A DNA stretch of 64,000 bases from an uncultured Eubacterium sp. (lineage in GTDB: Bacteria > Bacillota > Clostridia > Lachnospirales > Lachnospiraceae): NCBI GenBank assembly GCA_910579145.1, contig CAJTTQ010000001.1, positions 114,084 through 178,083 of the forward strand, given 5' to 3'. The position numbers and the translations under genes are program-made. Numbering within the stretch: the first letter of the stretch is position 1; every line of letters starts with the position of its first letter. The notes beneath the pieces were generated by a model. That model saw only the letters and a list, made by a program, of their open reading frames with translations, ran no database searches and was not told where the DNA came from. Positions 19,435 through 28,440 of the stretch are shown piece by piece.

Positions 19435-20460
19435 ATGGACTACAAGAAAGCTGGAGTTGACATTGAGGCGGGATACAAAGCGGTTTCCCTCATGAAAGAA
19501 CACATCGCGTCTACGATGAGACCGGAGGTACTTACGGATATCGGCGGTTTCTCGGGCGCGTTTTCCATGAAACGCTTTATGGGAATGGAGGAGCCGACTC
19601 TTGTTTCCGGTACGGACGGTGTTGGAACGAAGCTGAAACTCGCTTTTCTGATGGATAAGCATAATACGATCGGGATCGACTGCGTGGCTATGTGCGTGAA
19701 CGATATTGCCTGTGCCGGCGGTGAGCCGCTGTTTTTCCTGGACTATATCGCGTGCGGGAAAAATGAACCGGAAAAGATCGCTAAGATCGTGAGCGGAGTG
19801 GCGGAAGGGTGCCGCCAGTCCGGGGCTGCCCTTATCGGCGGAGAGACGGCGGAGATGCCCGGGTTCTATCCGGCAGAAGAATATGACCTCGCTGGATTTT
19901 CGGTCGGCGTCGTTGATAAAAAAGATATGATCACCGGCGAGGGCTTAAAGGCGGGGGACGTCCTCGTGGGCATGGCTTCGTCCGGGATACATAGCAACGG
20001 CTATTCGCTCGTGCGCCAGGTGTTTACGATGAGCAGGGAAGCGCTTGACCGCACATATGAGTGTCTTTCGGGATCGCTCGGCGAGACTCTTCTTACCCCG
20101 ACGAAAATATATGTGAAGGCGCTGCGCTCCATCCGTGAAGCGGGTGTGGCGATCAAGGCGTGCAGCCATATTACGGGCGGCGGTTTTTATGAAAATATCC
20201 CCCGTATGCTGAAAGAGGGGACGCATGCCGTCATTGACAAAAACAGTTTTGTCGTTCCTCCAATCTTTGAAATGCTGGCGAAGGACGGAAATGTGGCCGA
20301 AGAGGCGATGTATAATACATACAATATGGGGATCGGTATGATCGCCGCTGTGGATAAAAACGATGTGGACCAGACGCTCCAGGCCGTGCGGAGCGCAGGC
20401 GAGAAGCCTTATGTCATCGGTGAGATCGTGGACGGTGAAAAGGGGATCACGATCCAGTAA
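19435..20460 (+). CDS. purM: Phosphoribosylformylglycinamidine cyclo-ligase
   Basis: Makes aminoimidazole ribotide in purine synthesis, using ATP. The 341-residue protein starts with the conserved [16 protein letters not shown], then has [43 protein letters not shown] and [12 protein letters not shown], all hallmarks of Pur[16 protein letters not shown] is near the C-terminus. I chose ATG 19435 because GGAGG at 19420-19424 is too close to ATG 19426 and well spaced for 19435. First gene of the purM-purN-purD-glyA run. Confidence 0.97.
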   Translation: MDYKKAGVDIEAGYKAVSLMKEHIASTMRPEVLTDIGGFSGAFSMKRFMGMEEPTLVSGTDGVGTKLKLAFLMDKHNTIGIDCVAMCVNDIACAGGEPLFFLDYIACGKNEPEKIAKIVSGVAEGCRQSGAALIGGETAEMPGFYPAEEYDLAGFSVGVVDKKDMITGEGLKAGDVLVGMASSGIHSNGYSLVRQVFTMSREALDRTYECLSGSLGETLLTPTKIYVKALRSIREAGVAIKACSHITGGGFYENIPRMLKEGTHAVIDKNSFVVPPIFEMLAKDGNVAEEAMYNTYNMGIGMIAAVDKNDVDQTLQAVRSAGEKPYVIGEIVDGEKGITIQ

Positions 20461-20512
20461 AGGAAACGGCAGAGCTGCGGCGTTTAGGGCAGTTAGAAAG
20501 GATGAAAACAGA

Positions 20513-21139
20513 ATGATAAAGATAGCAGTACTTGTTTCCGGTTCCGGAACGAATCTGCAGGCGATCATCGACAACGTGCAGTCGGGCGGCATTACGAATG
20601 CTTCCCTCGAACTTGTCGTGAGCAATAAACCGGGCGCGTACGCAAGGGAGCGCGCGAAGGCAAACGGCATTTGCGAAAAAGTGCTCGTGCCGAAGGAGTA
20701 TCCGACGAGAGAGGCGTACGGGGAGGTGATGATCAGCTGTCTTGAGGAACACGGGATCGATCTGGTCGTTCTTGCCGGATTTCTCGTGATCCTGCCGGAG
20801 AATCTCGTGAAGCATTATGAGGGCCGGATGATCAATATCCATCCGTCGCTGATCCCGTCTCACTGCGGGCCGGGTTACTATGGGTTGAACGTGCACGAGA
20901 GCGTGCTCGCCCGCGGAAATAAGGTGACAGGCGCCACCGTCCATTTCGTGAATGAGATCGCGGACGGCGGGCCGATCATTTCCCAGAGGGCCGTAGAAGT
21001 CCGGGACGATGATACGCCGGAGACGCTGCAGAAACGGGTGATGGAGCAGGCGGAGTGGCACATCCTTCCGCAGGCGATCGACGATATCGCGAATGGAAGA
21101 ATTGAAATTGTGGAACATTTGGTAAGACATAAGAAATAA
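20513..21139 (+). CDS. purN: Phosphoribosylglycinamide formyltransferase
   Basis: Transfers a formyl group from 10-formyl-THF to GAR. The 208-residue protein has the N-terminal IAVLVSGSGTNLQAIID phosphate loop, VLAGFLVILPENLV, and the catalytic INIHPSLIPSHCG with Asn and His, plus TGATVHFVNEIADGGPIISQRAV containing the catalytic Asp region. GlyA downstream regenerates one-carbon units, so the neighbourhood makes metabolic sense. AGAAAGG lies 11 bases before the ATG at 20513. purD starts 12 bases after the stop. Confidence 0.96.
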   Translation: MIKIAVLVSGSGTNLQAIIDNVQSGGITNASLELVVSNKPGAYARERAKANGICEKVLVPKEYPTREAYGEVMISCLEEHGIDLVVLAGFLVILPENLVKHYEGRMINIHPSLIPSHCGPGYYGLNVHESVLARGNKVTGATVHFVNEIADGGPIISQRAVEVRDDDTPETLQKRVMEQAEWHILPQAIDDIANGRIEIVEHLVRHKK

Positions 21140-21151
21140 ATGGAGGATACT

Positions 21152-22426
21152 ATGAACGTTTTAATTGTAGGAAGCGGCGGCCGCGAGCACGCGATCGCGG
21201 TAAGCGCGGCGAAGAGCAGCCATGTGGACAAACTGTACTGCGCCCCGGGAAATGCGGGGATCGCTTCGGTCGCGCAGTGTGTGGACATCGGAGCGATGGA
21301 ATTTGAGAAGCTCGCGGATTTTGCCGAGGCAAACGAGATCGGCCTTACGATCGTCGGCATGGATGACCCGCTTGTCGGCGGCATCGTGGATGTATTTGAG
21401 GCCAGGGGACTCCGGGCATTCGGGCCGCGCAAAAAGGCGGCGGCGATCGAGGGAAGTAAGGTGTTCTCGAAAGATCTGATGAAAAAATACGGCATTCCAA
21501 CCGCTGCTTATGACACGTTTGACAGTCCAGAAGAGGCGCTGGCTTATCTGGAGACGGCGAAGATGCCGATCGTTCTCAAGGCGGACGGCCTGGCGCTCGG
21601 CAAAGGCGTTCTGATCTGCCAGACGTTAGAAGAGGCAAAGGCCGGTGTGAAAACGCTGATGCAGGACAAGCAGTTTGGCGATGCCGGAAACCGGATCGTG
21701 ATCGAGGAATTTATCACGGGGCCGGAAGTGTCCGTATTGTGTTATTGCGACGGGACGCATATCGCGCCGATGACAAGCGCGCAGGATCACAAGCGTGCCA
21801 AAGATAACGACGAGGGATTGAATACGGGAGGAATGGGAACCTTTTCACCGACCCCGTTTTACACGAGTGAGATCCAGCAGTTTTGTGAGGACAAGATCTA
21901 CCAGCCGACGATGGATGCGATGAAGGCAGAGGGCAGGGATTTTGTCGGCATCCTGTTCGTGGGCCTCATGCTCACGGCGGACGGGCCGAAGGTGCTCGAG
22001 TACAATGCCCGGTTTGGCGATCCCGAAGCGCAGGTCGTACTGCCGCGCATGGAAAATGACATCATTGAAGTCATGGATGCGTGCATTGACGGCAGGCTGG
22101 ATGAAGTGGAACTTCGTTTCCAGGACAATGCGGCGGTCTGTGTCGTTCTGGCCTCGGACGGTTATCCGGAAAAATATGAAAAAGGCAAAGTGATTACCGG
22201 ATTTGAACATTTCGACGGCAGGGACGGATATTACGCGTTCCACGCTGGCACGAAAGCCGAAGGCGGAAACATCGTGACGAACGGCGGTCGCGTCCTTGGC
22301 ATTACCGCGAAAGGCAGCGACTTGAAAGAGGCGAGGAAAAACGCGTACGCGGCGACCGAGTGGATCTCGTTCGAGGGGAAATATATGCGCAGTGATATCG
22401 GGAAAGCGATTGATGAAGTGGATTAG
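21152..22426 (+). CDS. purD: Phosphoribosylamine-glycine ligase
   Basis: ATP-grasp enzyme joining glycine to phosphoribosylamine. The 424-residue protein opens with NVLIVGSGGREHAIA. It has PIVLKADGLALGKGVLIC in the ATP-binding domain, NTGGMGTFSPTPFY, and VGLMLTADGPKVLEYNARFGDPEAQVVLPR. I chose the ATG at 21152, with GGAGG at 21142-21146; an ATG at 21140 overlaps that site. It directly follows purN, and glycine for the reaction can come from the adjacent glyA product. No anomalies seen. Confidence 0.97.
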   Translation: MNVLIVGSGGREHAIAVSAAKSSHVDKLYCAPGNAGIASVAQCVDIGAMEFEKLADFAEANEIGLTIVGMDDPLVGGIVDVFEARGLRAFGPRKKAAAIEGSKVFSKDLMKKYGIPTAAYDTFDSPEEALAYLETAKMPIVLKADGLALGKGVLICQTLEEAKAGVKTLMQDKQFGDAGNRIVIEEFITGPEVSVLCYCDGTHIAPMTSAQDHKRAKDNDEGLNTGGMGTFSPTPFYTSEIQQFCEDKIYQPTMDAMKAEGRDFVGILFVGLMLTADGPKVLEYNARFGDPEAQVVLPRMENDIIEVMDACIDGRLDEVELRFQDNAAVCVVLASDGYPEKYEKGKVITGFEHFDGRDGYYAFHAGTKAEGGNIVTNGGRVLGITAKGSDLKEARKNAYAATEWISFEGKYMRSDIGKAIDEVD

Positions 22427-22549
22427 GCCGTTTTCAGGGCGGTGTGGCGGAAAGGCTGCCTGCGGCGTTGTTGCTGTGGCAGGACCGCTATTTTAGAGGC
22501 GTCGTTTAAACGGTAAATGATAAATGAAAAGTAAAAAGGAGATTGACCT

Positions 22550-23788
22550 ATGTATTCATTTGAAGAAGTAGTAAAAGCCGATCCGGAACTTGCGAAAGCG
22601 ATGGAACTGGAAACCGGCAGACAGAACGATCACATTGAGCTGATCGCGTCCGAGAATTTTGTGAGCAAGGCAGTGATGGCAGCGATGGGAAGTACGTGTA
22701 CGAACAAGTACGCGGAAGGTTATCCGGGAAAACGGTATTATGGCGGATGCCAGTATGTGGACATGGTGGAGGATCTCGCCAGGGACCGCGCCAAGGAGTT
22801 GTTTGGCTGCACGTATGCCAATGTTCAGCCGCATTCGGGGGCGCAGGCGAATATGGCGGTGTTCTTCGCGCTTGTAAAACCGGGTGAGACGGTGATGGGG
22901 ATGAATCTCGACCACGGCGGACATCTCTCACACGGAAGTCCGGCGAATATTTCGGGTACGTATTACCATATCGTGCCGTACGGCGTAAATGATCAGGGAT
23001 TTATCGACTACGACGAGGTAGAGCGGATCGCCAAGGAATGCCGGCCGAAAATGATCATCGCCGGTGCGAGCGCGTACTGCCGGAAAATTGATTTTAAGAG
23101 ATTCCGCGAGATCGCGGATGAAGTAGGGGCGTTCCTCATGGTGGATATGGCTCACATTGCCGGACTGATCGCGGCCGGCGTACATGAGAGTCCGATCCCG
23201 TACGCGCATGTGACGACGACGACGACCCATAAGACATTGCGCGGCCCGCGCGGCGGTATGATCCTGTCCAGCGAGGAGTTCGCGACCGAATATAAATTGA
23301 ATAAATCCATTTTCCCAGGAACACAGGGCGGCCCTCTCATGCACGTGATCGCGGCGAAGGCGGTCTGCTTTAAAGAGGCGCTCGATCCGAGTTTTAAAGA
23401 GTACGGCAAAAACATTATTGCCAACGCGCAGGCGCTCAGCAAGGGACTGATGGACCGGGGCATTGACATCGTATCCGGCGGAACGGACAACCACCTGATG
23501 TTAGTGGATCTCGTAAAGAAGGGCCTGACTGGAAAACAGGTAGAGGCGTGGCTGGACGACGCAAACATCACGGCCAATAAAAATACGATCCCAAACGATC
23601 CGCAGAGTCCGTTTGTGACGAGCGGTGTCCGTCTGGGCACGGCTGCTGTGACGACGAGAGGCATGAACACGGATGACATGGATCAGATCGCGGATGCGAT
23701 CGCCATGCTGATCGATGACGCCGAGGCAAATCAGGCGAAAGCAAAAGAAATCGTGAAGGTGCTGACTGACCGGTATCCATTATATTGA
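22550..23788 (+). CDS. glyA: Serine hydroxymethyltransferase
   Basis: PLP enzyme interconverting serine and glycine while loading THF with a one-carbon unit. The 412-residue protein shows [49 protein letters not shown], and the PLP-lysine region [19 protein letters not shown]. It ends in [15 protein letters not shown], and the last 57 bases are copied again just downstream. AAGGAG lies 9 bases before the start. The preceding 123-base gap has no clear promoter or riboswitch, so it may be read from the pur promoter. Confidence 0.97.
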   Translation: MYSFEEVVKADPELAKAMELETGRQNDHIELIASENFVSKAVMAAMGSTCTNKYAEGYPGKRYYGGCQYVDMVEDLARDRAKELFGCTYANVQPHSGAQANMAVFFALVKPGETVMGMNLDHGGHLSHGSPANISGTYYHIVPYGVNDQGFIDYDEVERIAKECRPKMIIAGASAYCRKIDFKRFREIADEVGAFLMVDMAHIAGLIAAGVHESPIPYAHVTTTTTHKTLRGPRGGMILSSEEFATEYKLNKSIFPGTQGGPLMHVIAAKAVCFKEALDPSFKEYGKNIIANAQALSKGLMDRGIDIVSGGTDNHLMLVDLVKKGLTGKQVEAWLDDANITANKNTIPNDPQSPFVTSGVRLGTAAVTTRGMNTDDMDQIADAIAMLIDDAEANQAKAKEIVKVLTDRYPLY

Positions 23789-23975
23789 TGTTGTGATCTG
23801 AATGGGGTCAGGGGATGCGGTTTGTTTAGACGGAATCTGGCACGCTAGCAGGCGAAAGCAAAAGAAATCGTGAAGGCGCTGACTGACCGGTATCCATTGT
23901 ATTGATATTGTAATCTGAATGGGGTCAGGGGATGCAAGTGGATGCGGATTGTTTAGACGGAATCCGGCACGCTGG
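23732..23975 (+). repeat. Imperfect tandem duplication of the glyA 3' end and downstream flank
   Basis: Copy 1 (23732-23848, 117 bases) holds the last 18 glyA codons, the stop, and the flank up to ggcacgct. Copy 2 (23849-23975) repeats it with seven substitutions and a 10-base insertion (aagtggatgc near 23934). Copy 2 still encodes the tail [15 protein letters not shown] plus a stop, with no start of its own. The right edge of copy 1 stops inside the left arm of what is a full terminator in copy 2. Confidence 0.93.
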
Positions 23976-24014
23976 AACGGTACATGGCAGTACTGTTCCG
24001 GCGTGCCTTTTTTA
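23966..24014 (+). terminator. Strong intrinsic terminator after glyA
   Basis: An 18-base-pair stem: GGCACGCTGGAACGGTAC (23966-23983) pairs with GTACTGTTCCGGCGTGCC (23990-24007) with two G-U pairs and a six-base loop, followed by seven T. Confidence 0.92.
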
Positions 24015-24029
24015 TAAAAGGAGGGCGTT

Positions 24030-24530
24030 ATGTACGACAGGCTGACGAAACGGGATGTTGAAAAGATGGAGCAGGAGTTAGAGCACCGCAAGCTCGTGGT
24101 GCGCAAACAGGCGCTGGAGGATGTGAAAGAGGCAAGGGCGCACGGGGATCTGAGTGAGAATTTTGAATACAAGGCGGCGAAGAAATTTAAGAATGAGAAT
24201 GAGAGCCGTATCCGCTATCTTGAGCGGATGGTAAAGACCGCGCGTATTGTGGAAGATGATTCCGGCGAGCAGGAAGTCGGTCTGAATGATACGGTGCGCG
24301 TTTACTTTGAGGATGAGGAGTGCGAAGAAGAGTATAAGATCGTGACGACGGTGCGGAGTAATGCGGCTAAGCATATGATCAGCATAGAGTCGCCGCTTGG
24401 CAAGGCGATATGGAAACATGGGGAGGGGGACAGGGTGTATGTGGCTGTGAATGAGAAGGCAGGGTATTATGTGCAGATCCGGGGCGTCGAAAAGAGTGAT
24501 GATGAGTCGGAGGGGATCAGGGCGTATTAG
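24030..24530 (+). CDS. GreA/GreB-family transcription elongation factor
   Basis: Rescues backtracked RNA polymerase by stimulating transcript cleavage. The 166-residue protein has an N-terminal antiparallel coiled coil with the acidic tip GDLSENFEYKAAK, where the D and E that coordinate Mg are kept. A C-terminal FKBP-like domain includes PLGKAIWKHGEGDRVYV. The tip has Phe where typical GreA has Ala (SENAEY), and the C-terminal tail is longer and acidic, so this may be a second Gre paralogue rather than the housekeeping GreA. The site aaaaggaggg precedes the ATG, and its mRNA begins after a strong terminator. Confidence 0.88.
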   Translation: MYDRLTKRDVEKMEQELEHRKLVVRKQALEDVKEARAHGDLSENFEYKAAKKFKNENESRIRYLERMVKTARIVEDDSGEQEVGLNDTVRVYFEDEECEEEYKIVTTVRSNAAKHMISIESPLGKAIWKHGEGDRVYVAVNEKAGYYVQIRGVEKSDDESEGIRAY

Positions 24531-24590
24531 TGGCGGGGATGATTTTTGATATTTGAGTGTATCAAAATGAAATTAGTGATTGGAAATTAT

Positions 24591-24619
24591 TTGACATTTT
24601 CAAATGAGAATGTTATGAT
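24591..24619 (+). promoter_or_regulatory. Sigma-A promoter upstream of coaD
   Basis: Consensus TTGACA at 24591-24596, 17-base spacer, TATGAT at 24614-24619; an overlapping TATAAT at 24619-24624 has poorer spacing. Confidence 0.8.
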
Positions 24620-24705
24620 ATAATTAGTTTTGAGGACAGGCAATTGTGAAAAAATTAACAATCTTTCAAAGGGCGGAAGAAAAAGCTGAAGAATGGGGAT
24701 TCTTT

Positions 24706-25194
24706 ATGAGAAAAGCGGTTTATCCGGGCAGTTTTGACCCGGTCACTTTTGGGCATCTGGATATTATAGAGAGAGCATCTCGGGTGGTGGATGAAGTGAT
24801 TGTGGCGGTGCTTGTAAATAGCAGTAAAAACCCGCTTTTTACGATCGAGGAAAGAGTCAGCATGCTTCAGCAGGTGACGGAACATTTTTCTAATGTAAGA
24901 ATCGAAACATTCCAGGGACTTACCGTGGATTTTACCAGAAAGGTCGGGGCCAATATCATGGTGCGGGGACTGCGTGCCGTGTCAGATTTTGAATCGGAGA
25001 TGCAGATCGCCCAGACAAATCACAGCCTGAATCCCGAAATAGACACCGTATTTTTTACGACCAGCCTCGAATATGCGTTTTTGAGCTCCACCATTGTGCG
25101 GGAAGTGGCGTCTTACGGTTCGGATGTATCGAACATGGTGCCGGACGCGGTGGCAAAAAAGCTGCGGGAACGCTTTAGCGGGAAAGGACGATAA
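24706..25194 (+). CDS. coaD: Phosphopantetheine adenylyltransferase
   Basis: Adds AMP to 4'-phosphopantetheine in coenzyme A synthesis. The 162-residue protein starts with the family hallmark KAVYPGSFDPVTFGHLDII, holding the T-x-G-H nucleotidyltransferase motif. It also has MVRGLRAVSDFESE and the C-terminal YAFLSSTIVREVASYG. An in-frame GTG at 24646 would add 20 residues absent from relatives, so I use ATG 24706, despite a weak GGGG site at 24695-24698. Placement directly before the CoA-dependent butyrate genes may be coincidental. Confidence 0.94.
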   Translation: MRKAVYPGSFDPVTFGHLDIIERASRVVDEVIVAVLVNSSKNPLFTIEERVSMLQQVTEHFSNVRIETFQGLTVDFTRKVGANIMVRGLRAVSDFESEMQIAQTNHSLNPEIDTVFFTTSLEYAFLSSTIVREVASYGSDVSNMVPDAVAKKLRERFSGKGR

Positions 25195-25273
25195 AAGCGG
25201 AAATATTTAAAAGTGGTAGATACCGGATTTTCCGGCAGAATATAAAACTATATATAAGGAGGATATATTTATT

Positions 25274-26458
25274 ATGTCTAAGAAAGTGGTTTTAGCAGGT
25301 GCATGCCGTACGGCAATCGGAACAATGGGAGGTACACTCAGCACGACTCCGGCTCAGAAGCTTGGATCGATCGTGATTGAGGAAGCTTTGAAACGGGCTG
25401 GCGTGCCAAAAGACAAAGTGGATCACGTATATATGGGATGTGTAATCCAGGCAGGACTTGGCCAGAACGTGGCGCGTCAGGCGTCGATCAACGCAGGCCT
25501 TCCGATCGAGACACCGGCCGTTACGATCAACGTTGTCTGTGGTTCCGGTTTGAACTGTGTCAATATGGCAGCGCAGATGATCCAGACAGGAGATGCTGAC
25601 ATCGTCGTAGCCGGCGGTATGGAAAACATGTCGATGGCTCCGTACGCACTGAAACAGGCTCGTTTCGGTTACCGCATGAACGACAATAAGATAGTGGATA
25701 CGATGGTAAACGATGCTCTTTGGGATGCGTTCAATAACTACCATATGATTCAGACAGCAGACAATATCTGTGCCGATGACAGATGGAAACTGACGCGTGA
25801 AGAACTGGATGAGTTTGCAGTAGCGAGCCAGACAAAGGCGGTAGCCGCTCAGGAGTCAGGTCGGTTTGACGATGAGATCGTGCCGGTAGAAGTAAAACAG
25901 AAGAAACAGACTGTCGTATTTAATAAAGATGAGGGACCGCGTCCGGGCACATCGATGGAAGGTCTGGCAAAACTCCGCCCGATCAATAAAGACGGTTTTG
26001 TTACGGCTGGTAACGCGTCCGGAATCAATGACGGTGCGGCTGCGGTTGTCGTAATGAGCGAGGAGAAAGCAAAAGAACTCGGCGTAAAACCGATGGCTAC
26101 GTTTGTTGCCGGAGCGCTCGCTGGTGTAGATCCGAGCATCATGGGTATCGGACCGGTTGCAGCGACGCAGAAGGTAATGAAAAAAGCTGGTCTCAGTGTG
26201 GATGACATGGATCTGATCGAGGCGAACGAGGCATTTGCCGCACAGTCGATCGCTGTGGGAAGAGATCTTGGATTTAACCTTGAAAAATTAAATGTAAACG
26301 GCGGCGCGATTGCCCTCGGACACCCGGTAGGTGCTTCGGGATGCCGTATCTTGGTAACACTTCTCCATGAGATGCAGAAGCGCGACGCAAAGAAAGGTCT
26401 TGCGACACTTTGCATCGGCGGTGGTATGGGCTGCGCAACGATCGTGGAACGCGACTAA
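25274..26458 (+). CDS. thlA: Acetyl-CoA acetyltransferase (thiolase)
   Basis: Condenses two acetyl-CoA to acetoacetyl-CoA, the first step of butyrate formation. The 394-residue protein has the acyl-enzyme cysteine in [10 protein letters not shown] (near residue 89), the [11 protein letters not shown] loop, and the catalytic His and Cys motifs [19 protein letters not shown] and [16 protein letters not shown] at 25256-25262 precedes the ATG. It heads thl-crt-hbd-bcd-etfB-etfA, so a biosynthetic rather than beta-oxidative role is likely. Codon choice from here to etfA looks biased towards highly expressed genes. Confidence 0.97.
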   Translation: MSKKVVLAGACRTAIGTMGGTLSTTPAQKLGSIVIEEALKRAGVPKDKVDHVYMGCVIQAGLGQNVARQASINAGLPIETPAVTINVVCGSGLNCVNMAAQMIQTGDADIVVAGGMENMSMAPYALKQARFGYRMNDNKIVDTMVNDALWDAFNNYHMIQTADNICADDRWKLTREELDEFAVASQTKAVAAQESGRFDDEIVPVEVKQKKQTVVFNKDEGPRPGTSMEGLAKLRPINKDGFVTAGNASGINDGAAAVVVMSEEKAKELGVKPMATFVAGALAGVDPSIMGIGPVAATQKVMKKAGLSVDDMDLIEANEAFAAQSIAVGRDLGFNLEKLNVNGGAIALGHPVGASGCRILVTLLHEMQKRDAKKGLATLCIGGGMGCATIVERD

Positions 26459-26578
26459 GGTGGAACCTGCGGTTTCGCCTTGGAAGAATTCGTGAGGCGG
26501 ATTCTTTGGTATTTGGCAGCTGGCGGGGGTTTCGTGCAAGTGTTATGTAGTTTAAAAGATGGAAAAAGCAGTTATGGT

Positions 26579-26599
26579 CTGGCGGCTTATTGCCGCCGG
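26579..26599 (+). other. Perfect hairpin in the thl-crt gap
   Basis: CTGGCGGC (26579-26586) pairs with GCCGCCGG (26592-26599) around TTATT. There is no following T-run, so it is not a classical terminator. The 203-base gap (26459-26661) otherwise shows no clear promoter; the hairpin may act in mRNA processing or stability. Confidence 0.55.
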
Positions 26600-26661
26600 A
26601 TCATGCTGTGATACATAGTTGAAGTTTTGGAATGTTATGGAAAGGAAAGGAGAGTTCCCAA

Positions 26662-27453
26662 ATGGAATTCATTAATTATGAGGTTGAGGACAAAGTCGGG
26701 ATCATTACGATCAACCGTCCGAAAGCGTTAAACGCGCTGAACAGTGCCGTTTTGGATGAACTGAATGAGACGCTCGACGGTGTGGATCTGGATGTGGTGA
26801 GATGCCTGATCCTGACAGGAGCTGGTGAGAAATCGTTTGTAGCCGGTGCGGACATCGGCGAGATGAGCACATTGACAAAAGCAGAGGGAGAGGCATTTGG
26901 CAAAAAGGGAAATGATGTTTTCCGCAAGCTGGAGACATTCCCAATTCCAGTCATTGCCGCAGTAAACGGGTTTGCCCTTGGCGGCGGATGTGAGATCTCA
27001 ATGAGTTGTGATATCCGGATCTGCTCGGATAATGCCGTATTTGGCCAGCCGGAAGTTGGTCTTGGCATCACTCCGGGATTTGGCGGCACACAGAGACTGG
27101 CGCGCGTGATTCCGGTCGGCATGGCAAAACAGATGATCTATACGGCAAGGAACATCAAGGCAGAGGAAGCGCTCCGCGTCGGACTCGTCAATGCGGTATA
27201 TCCTTTGGAAGAGCTTCTGCCGGCGGCAAAGAAGATGGCGGCAGGTATCGCGATGCAGGCGCCGATCGCTGTGCGCAACTGCAAAAAGGCGATCAATGAC
27301 GGTCTGCAGGTAGATATGGATGAGGCCATTGTCATCGAAGAAAAACTGTTTGGTGACTGCTTCGAGACAGAAGACCAGAAAGCGGGCATGGGCAATTTCC
27401 TTGAGAAGGACAAAGAAAAGAAGCTGAAAGTGGTTCCTTTTAAAAACTGCTAA
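26662..27453 (+). CDS. crt: Short-chain enoyl-CoA hydratase (crotonase)
   Basis: Dehydrates 3-hydroxybutyryl-CoA to crotonyl-CoA. The 263-residue protein has the oxyanion-hole segments FVAGADIGEMS and GFALGGGCEISMSCD. Catalytic glutamates lie in GGGCEISM and FGQPEVGLGITPGFGGTQRL. I chose ATG 26662, with AGGAG at 26648-26652; an upstream in-frame start at 26632 would add 10 unrelated residues. Its place between thl and hbd supports a butyrate-pathway role. Confidence 0.96.
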   Translation: MEFINYEVEDKVGIITINRPKALNALNSAVLDELNETLDGVDLDVVRCLILTGAGEKSFVAGADIGEMSTLTKAEGEAFGKKGNDVFRKLETFPIPVIAAVNGFALGGGCEISMSCDIRICSDNAVFGQPEVGLGITPGFGGTQRLARVIPVGMAKQMIYTARNIKAEEALRVGLVNAVYPLEELLPAAKKMAAGIAMQAPIAVRNCKKAINDGLQVDMDEAIVIEEKLFGDCFETEDQKAGMGNFLEKDKEKKLKVVPFKNC

Positions 27454-27550
27454 ACAAACTGGCAGGTGGAGTCCGGACAGACGCGGTTATGTGTGTGCCG
27501 GACTTGAAGCGAAAAGAAATAAATTATAAAATATATGGAGGTATGATGTA

Positions 27551-28393
27551 ATGAAAGTTGGTGTTATTGGTGCAGGAACGATGGGTTCCGGGATTGCACA
27601 GGCATTTGCGCAGACGGAAGGGTATGAAGTTTATTTGTGCGACATTAATGAGGAGTTCGCGGCAAATGGAAAGAACAAGATTGCCAAGGGATTTGAGAAG
27701 CGCGTAGCAAAAGGGAAAATGGATCAGGCTGCCGCAGATGCGATCCTCGCGAAGATCACGACGGGTACGAAAGAGATCTGTACGGACTGCGACCTGATCG
27801 TAGAAGCTGCACTGGAAGTAATGGATGTGAAAAAGCAGACATTTAAAGAACTGCAGGATATCGTGAAGAAGGATGACTGCATTTTCGCAACGAATACGTC
27901 TTCCCTTTCCATCACGGAGATCGGCCAGGGCATTTCCCATCCGGTCATCGGCATGCACTTCTTCAACCCGGCTCCGGTTATGAAGCTCGTGGAAGTCATC
28001 CGCGGAGAGAATACGACCGATGAAGTGAATGAGAAGGTTGTTTCCATCGCCAAAGAAATCGGCAAGACACCGGTAGAAGTGAAAGAAGCAGCTGGATTTG
28101 TCGTAAACCGCATCCTGATCCCGATGATCAATGAAGCAGTCGGCATTTACGCAGACGGCGTGGCTTCGGTTGAGGGGATCGACGCTGCGATGCAGCTTGG
28201 AGCAAACCATCCGATGGGACCTCTTGCACTCGGCGACCTGGTAGGTCTTGACATCTGCCTTGCTATTATGGAAGTGCTGCAGGCAGAAACAGGCGATCCG
28301 AAGTACCGTCCGCATCCATTGCTCAGAAAAATGGTACGTGCCGGCAAACTCGGAAGAAAGACCGGAATCGGATTTTATGATTACAGCAAATAA
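27551..28393 (+). CDS. hbd: 3-hydroxybutyryl-CoA dehydrogenase
   Basis: Reduces acetoacetyl-CoA to 3-hydroxybutyryl-CoA with NAD(P)H. The 280-residue protein starts with the Rossmann motif [19 protein letters not shown]. It has [13 protein letters not shown], the catalytic His in [17 protein letters not shown], and the C-terminal helical domain [17 protein letters not shown]. The length matches the clostridial enzyme. GGAGG stands before the ATG. It sits 97 bases after crt and 47 before bcd in the butyrate cluster. Confidence 0.97.
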   Translation: MKVGVIGAGTMGSGIAQAFAQTEGYEVYLCDINEEFAANGKNKIAKGFEKRVAKGKMDQAAADAILAKITTGTKEICTDCDLIVEAALEVMDVKKQTFKELQDIVKKDDCIFATNTSSLSITEIGQGISHPVIGMHFFNPAPVMKLVEVIRGENTTDEVNEKVVSIAKEIGKTPVEVKEAAGFVVNRILIPMINEAVGIYADGVASVEGIDAAMQLGANHPMGPLALGDLVGLDICLAIMEVLQAETGDPKYRPHPLLRKMVRAGKLGRKTGIGFYDYSK

Positions 28394-28440
28394 TCAGGGC
28401 TGTCAGATCGATAAATTATAGAAAGGTGGTTCATGGAAAA

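Noticed and set aside
22427..22549. Possible riboswitch before glyA
   Set aside because: The 123-base gap shows some GC-rich pairing but none of the conserved cores of glycine, THF, ZTP or SAM riboswitches.
24646..24705. Upstream GTG start for coaD
   Set aside because: It would add 20 residues before the invariant AVYPGSFDP start region of the family.
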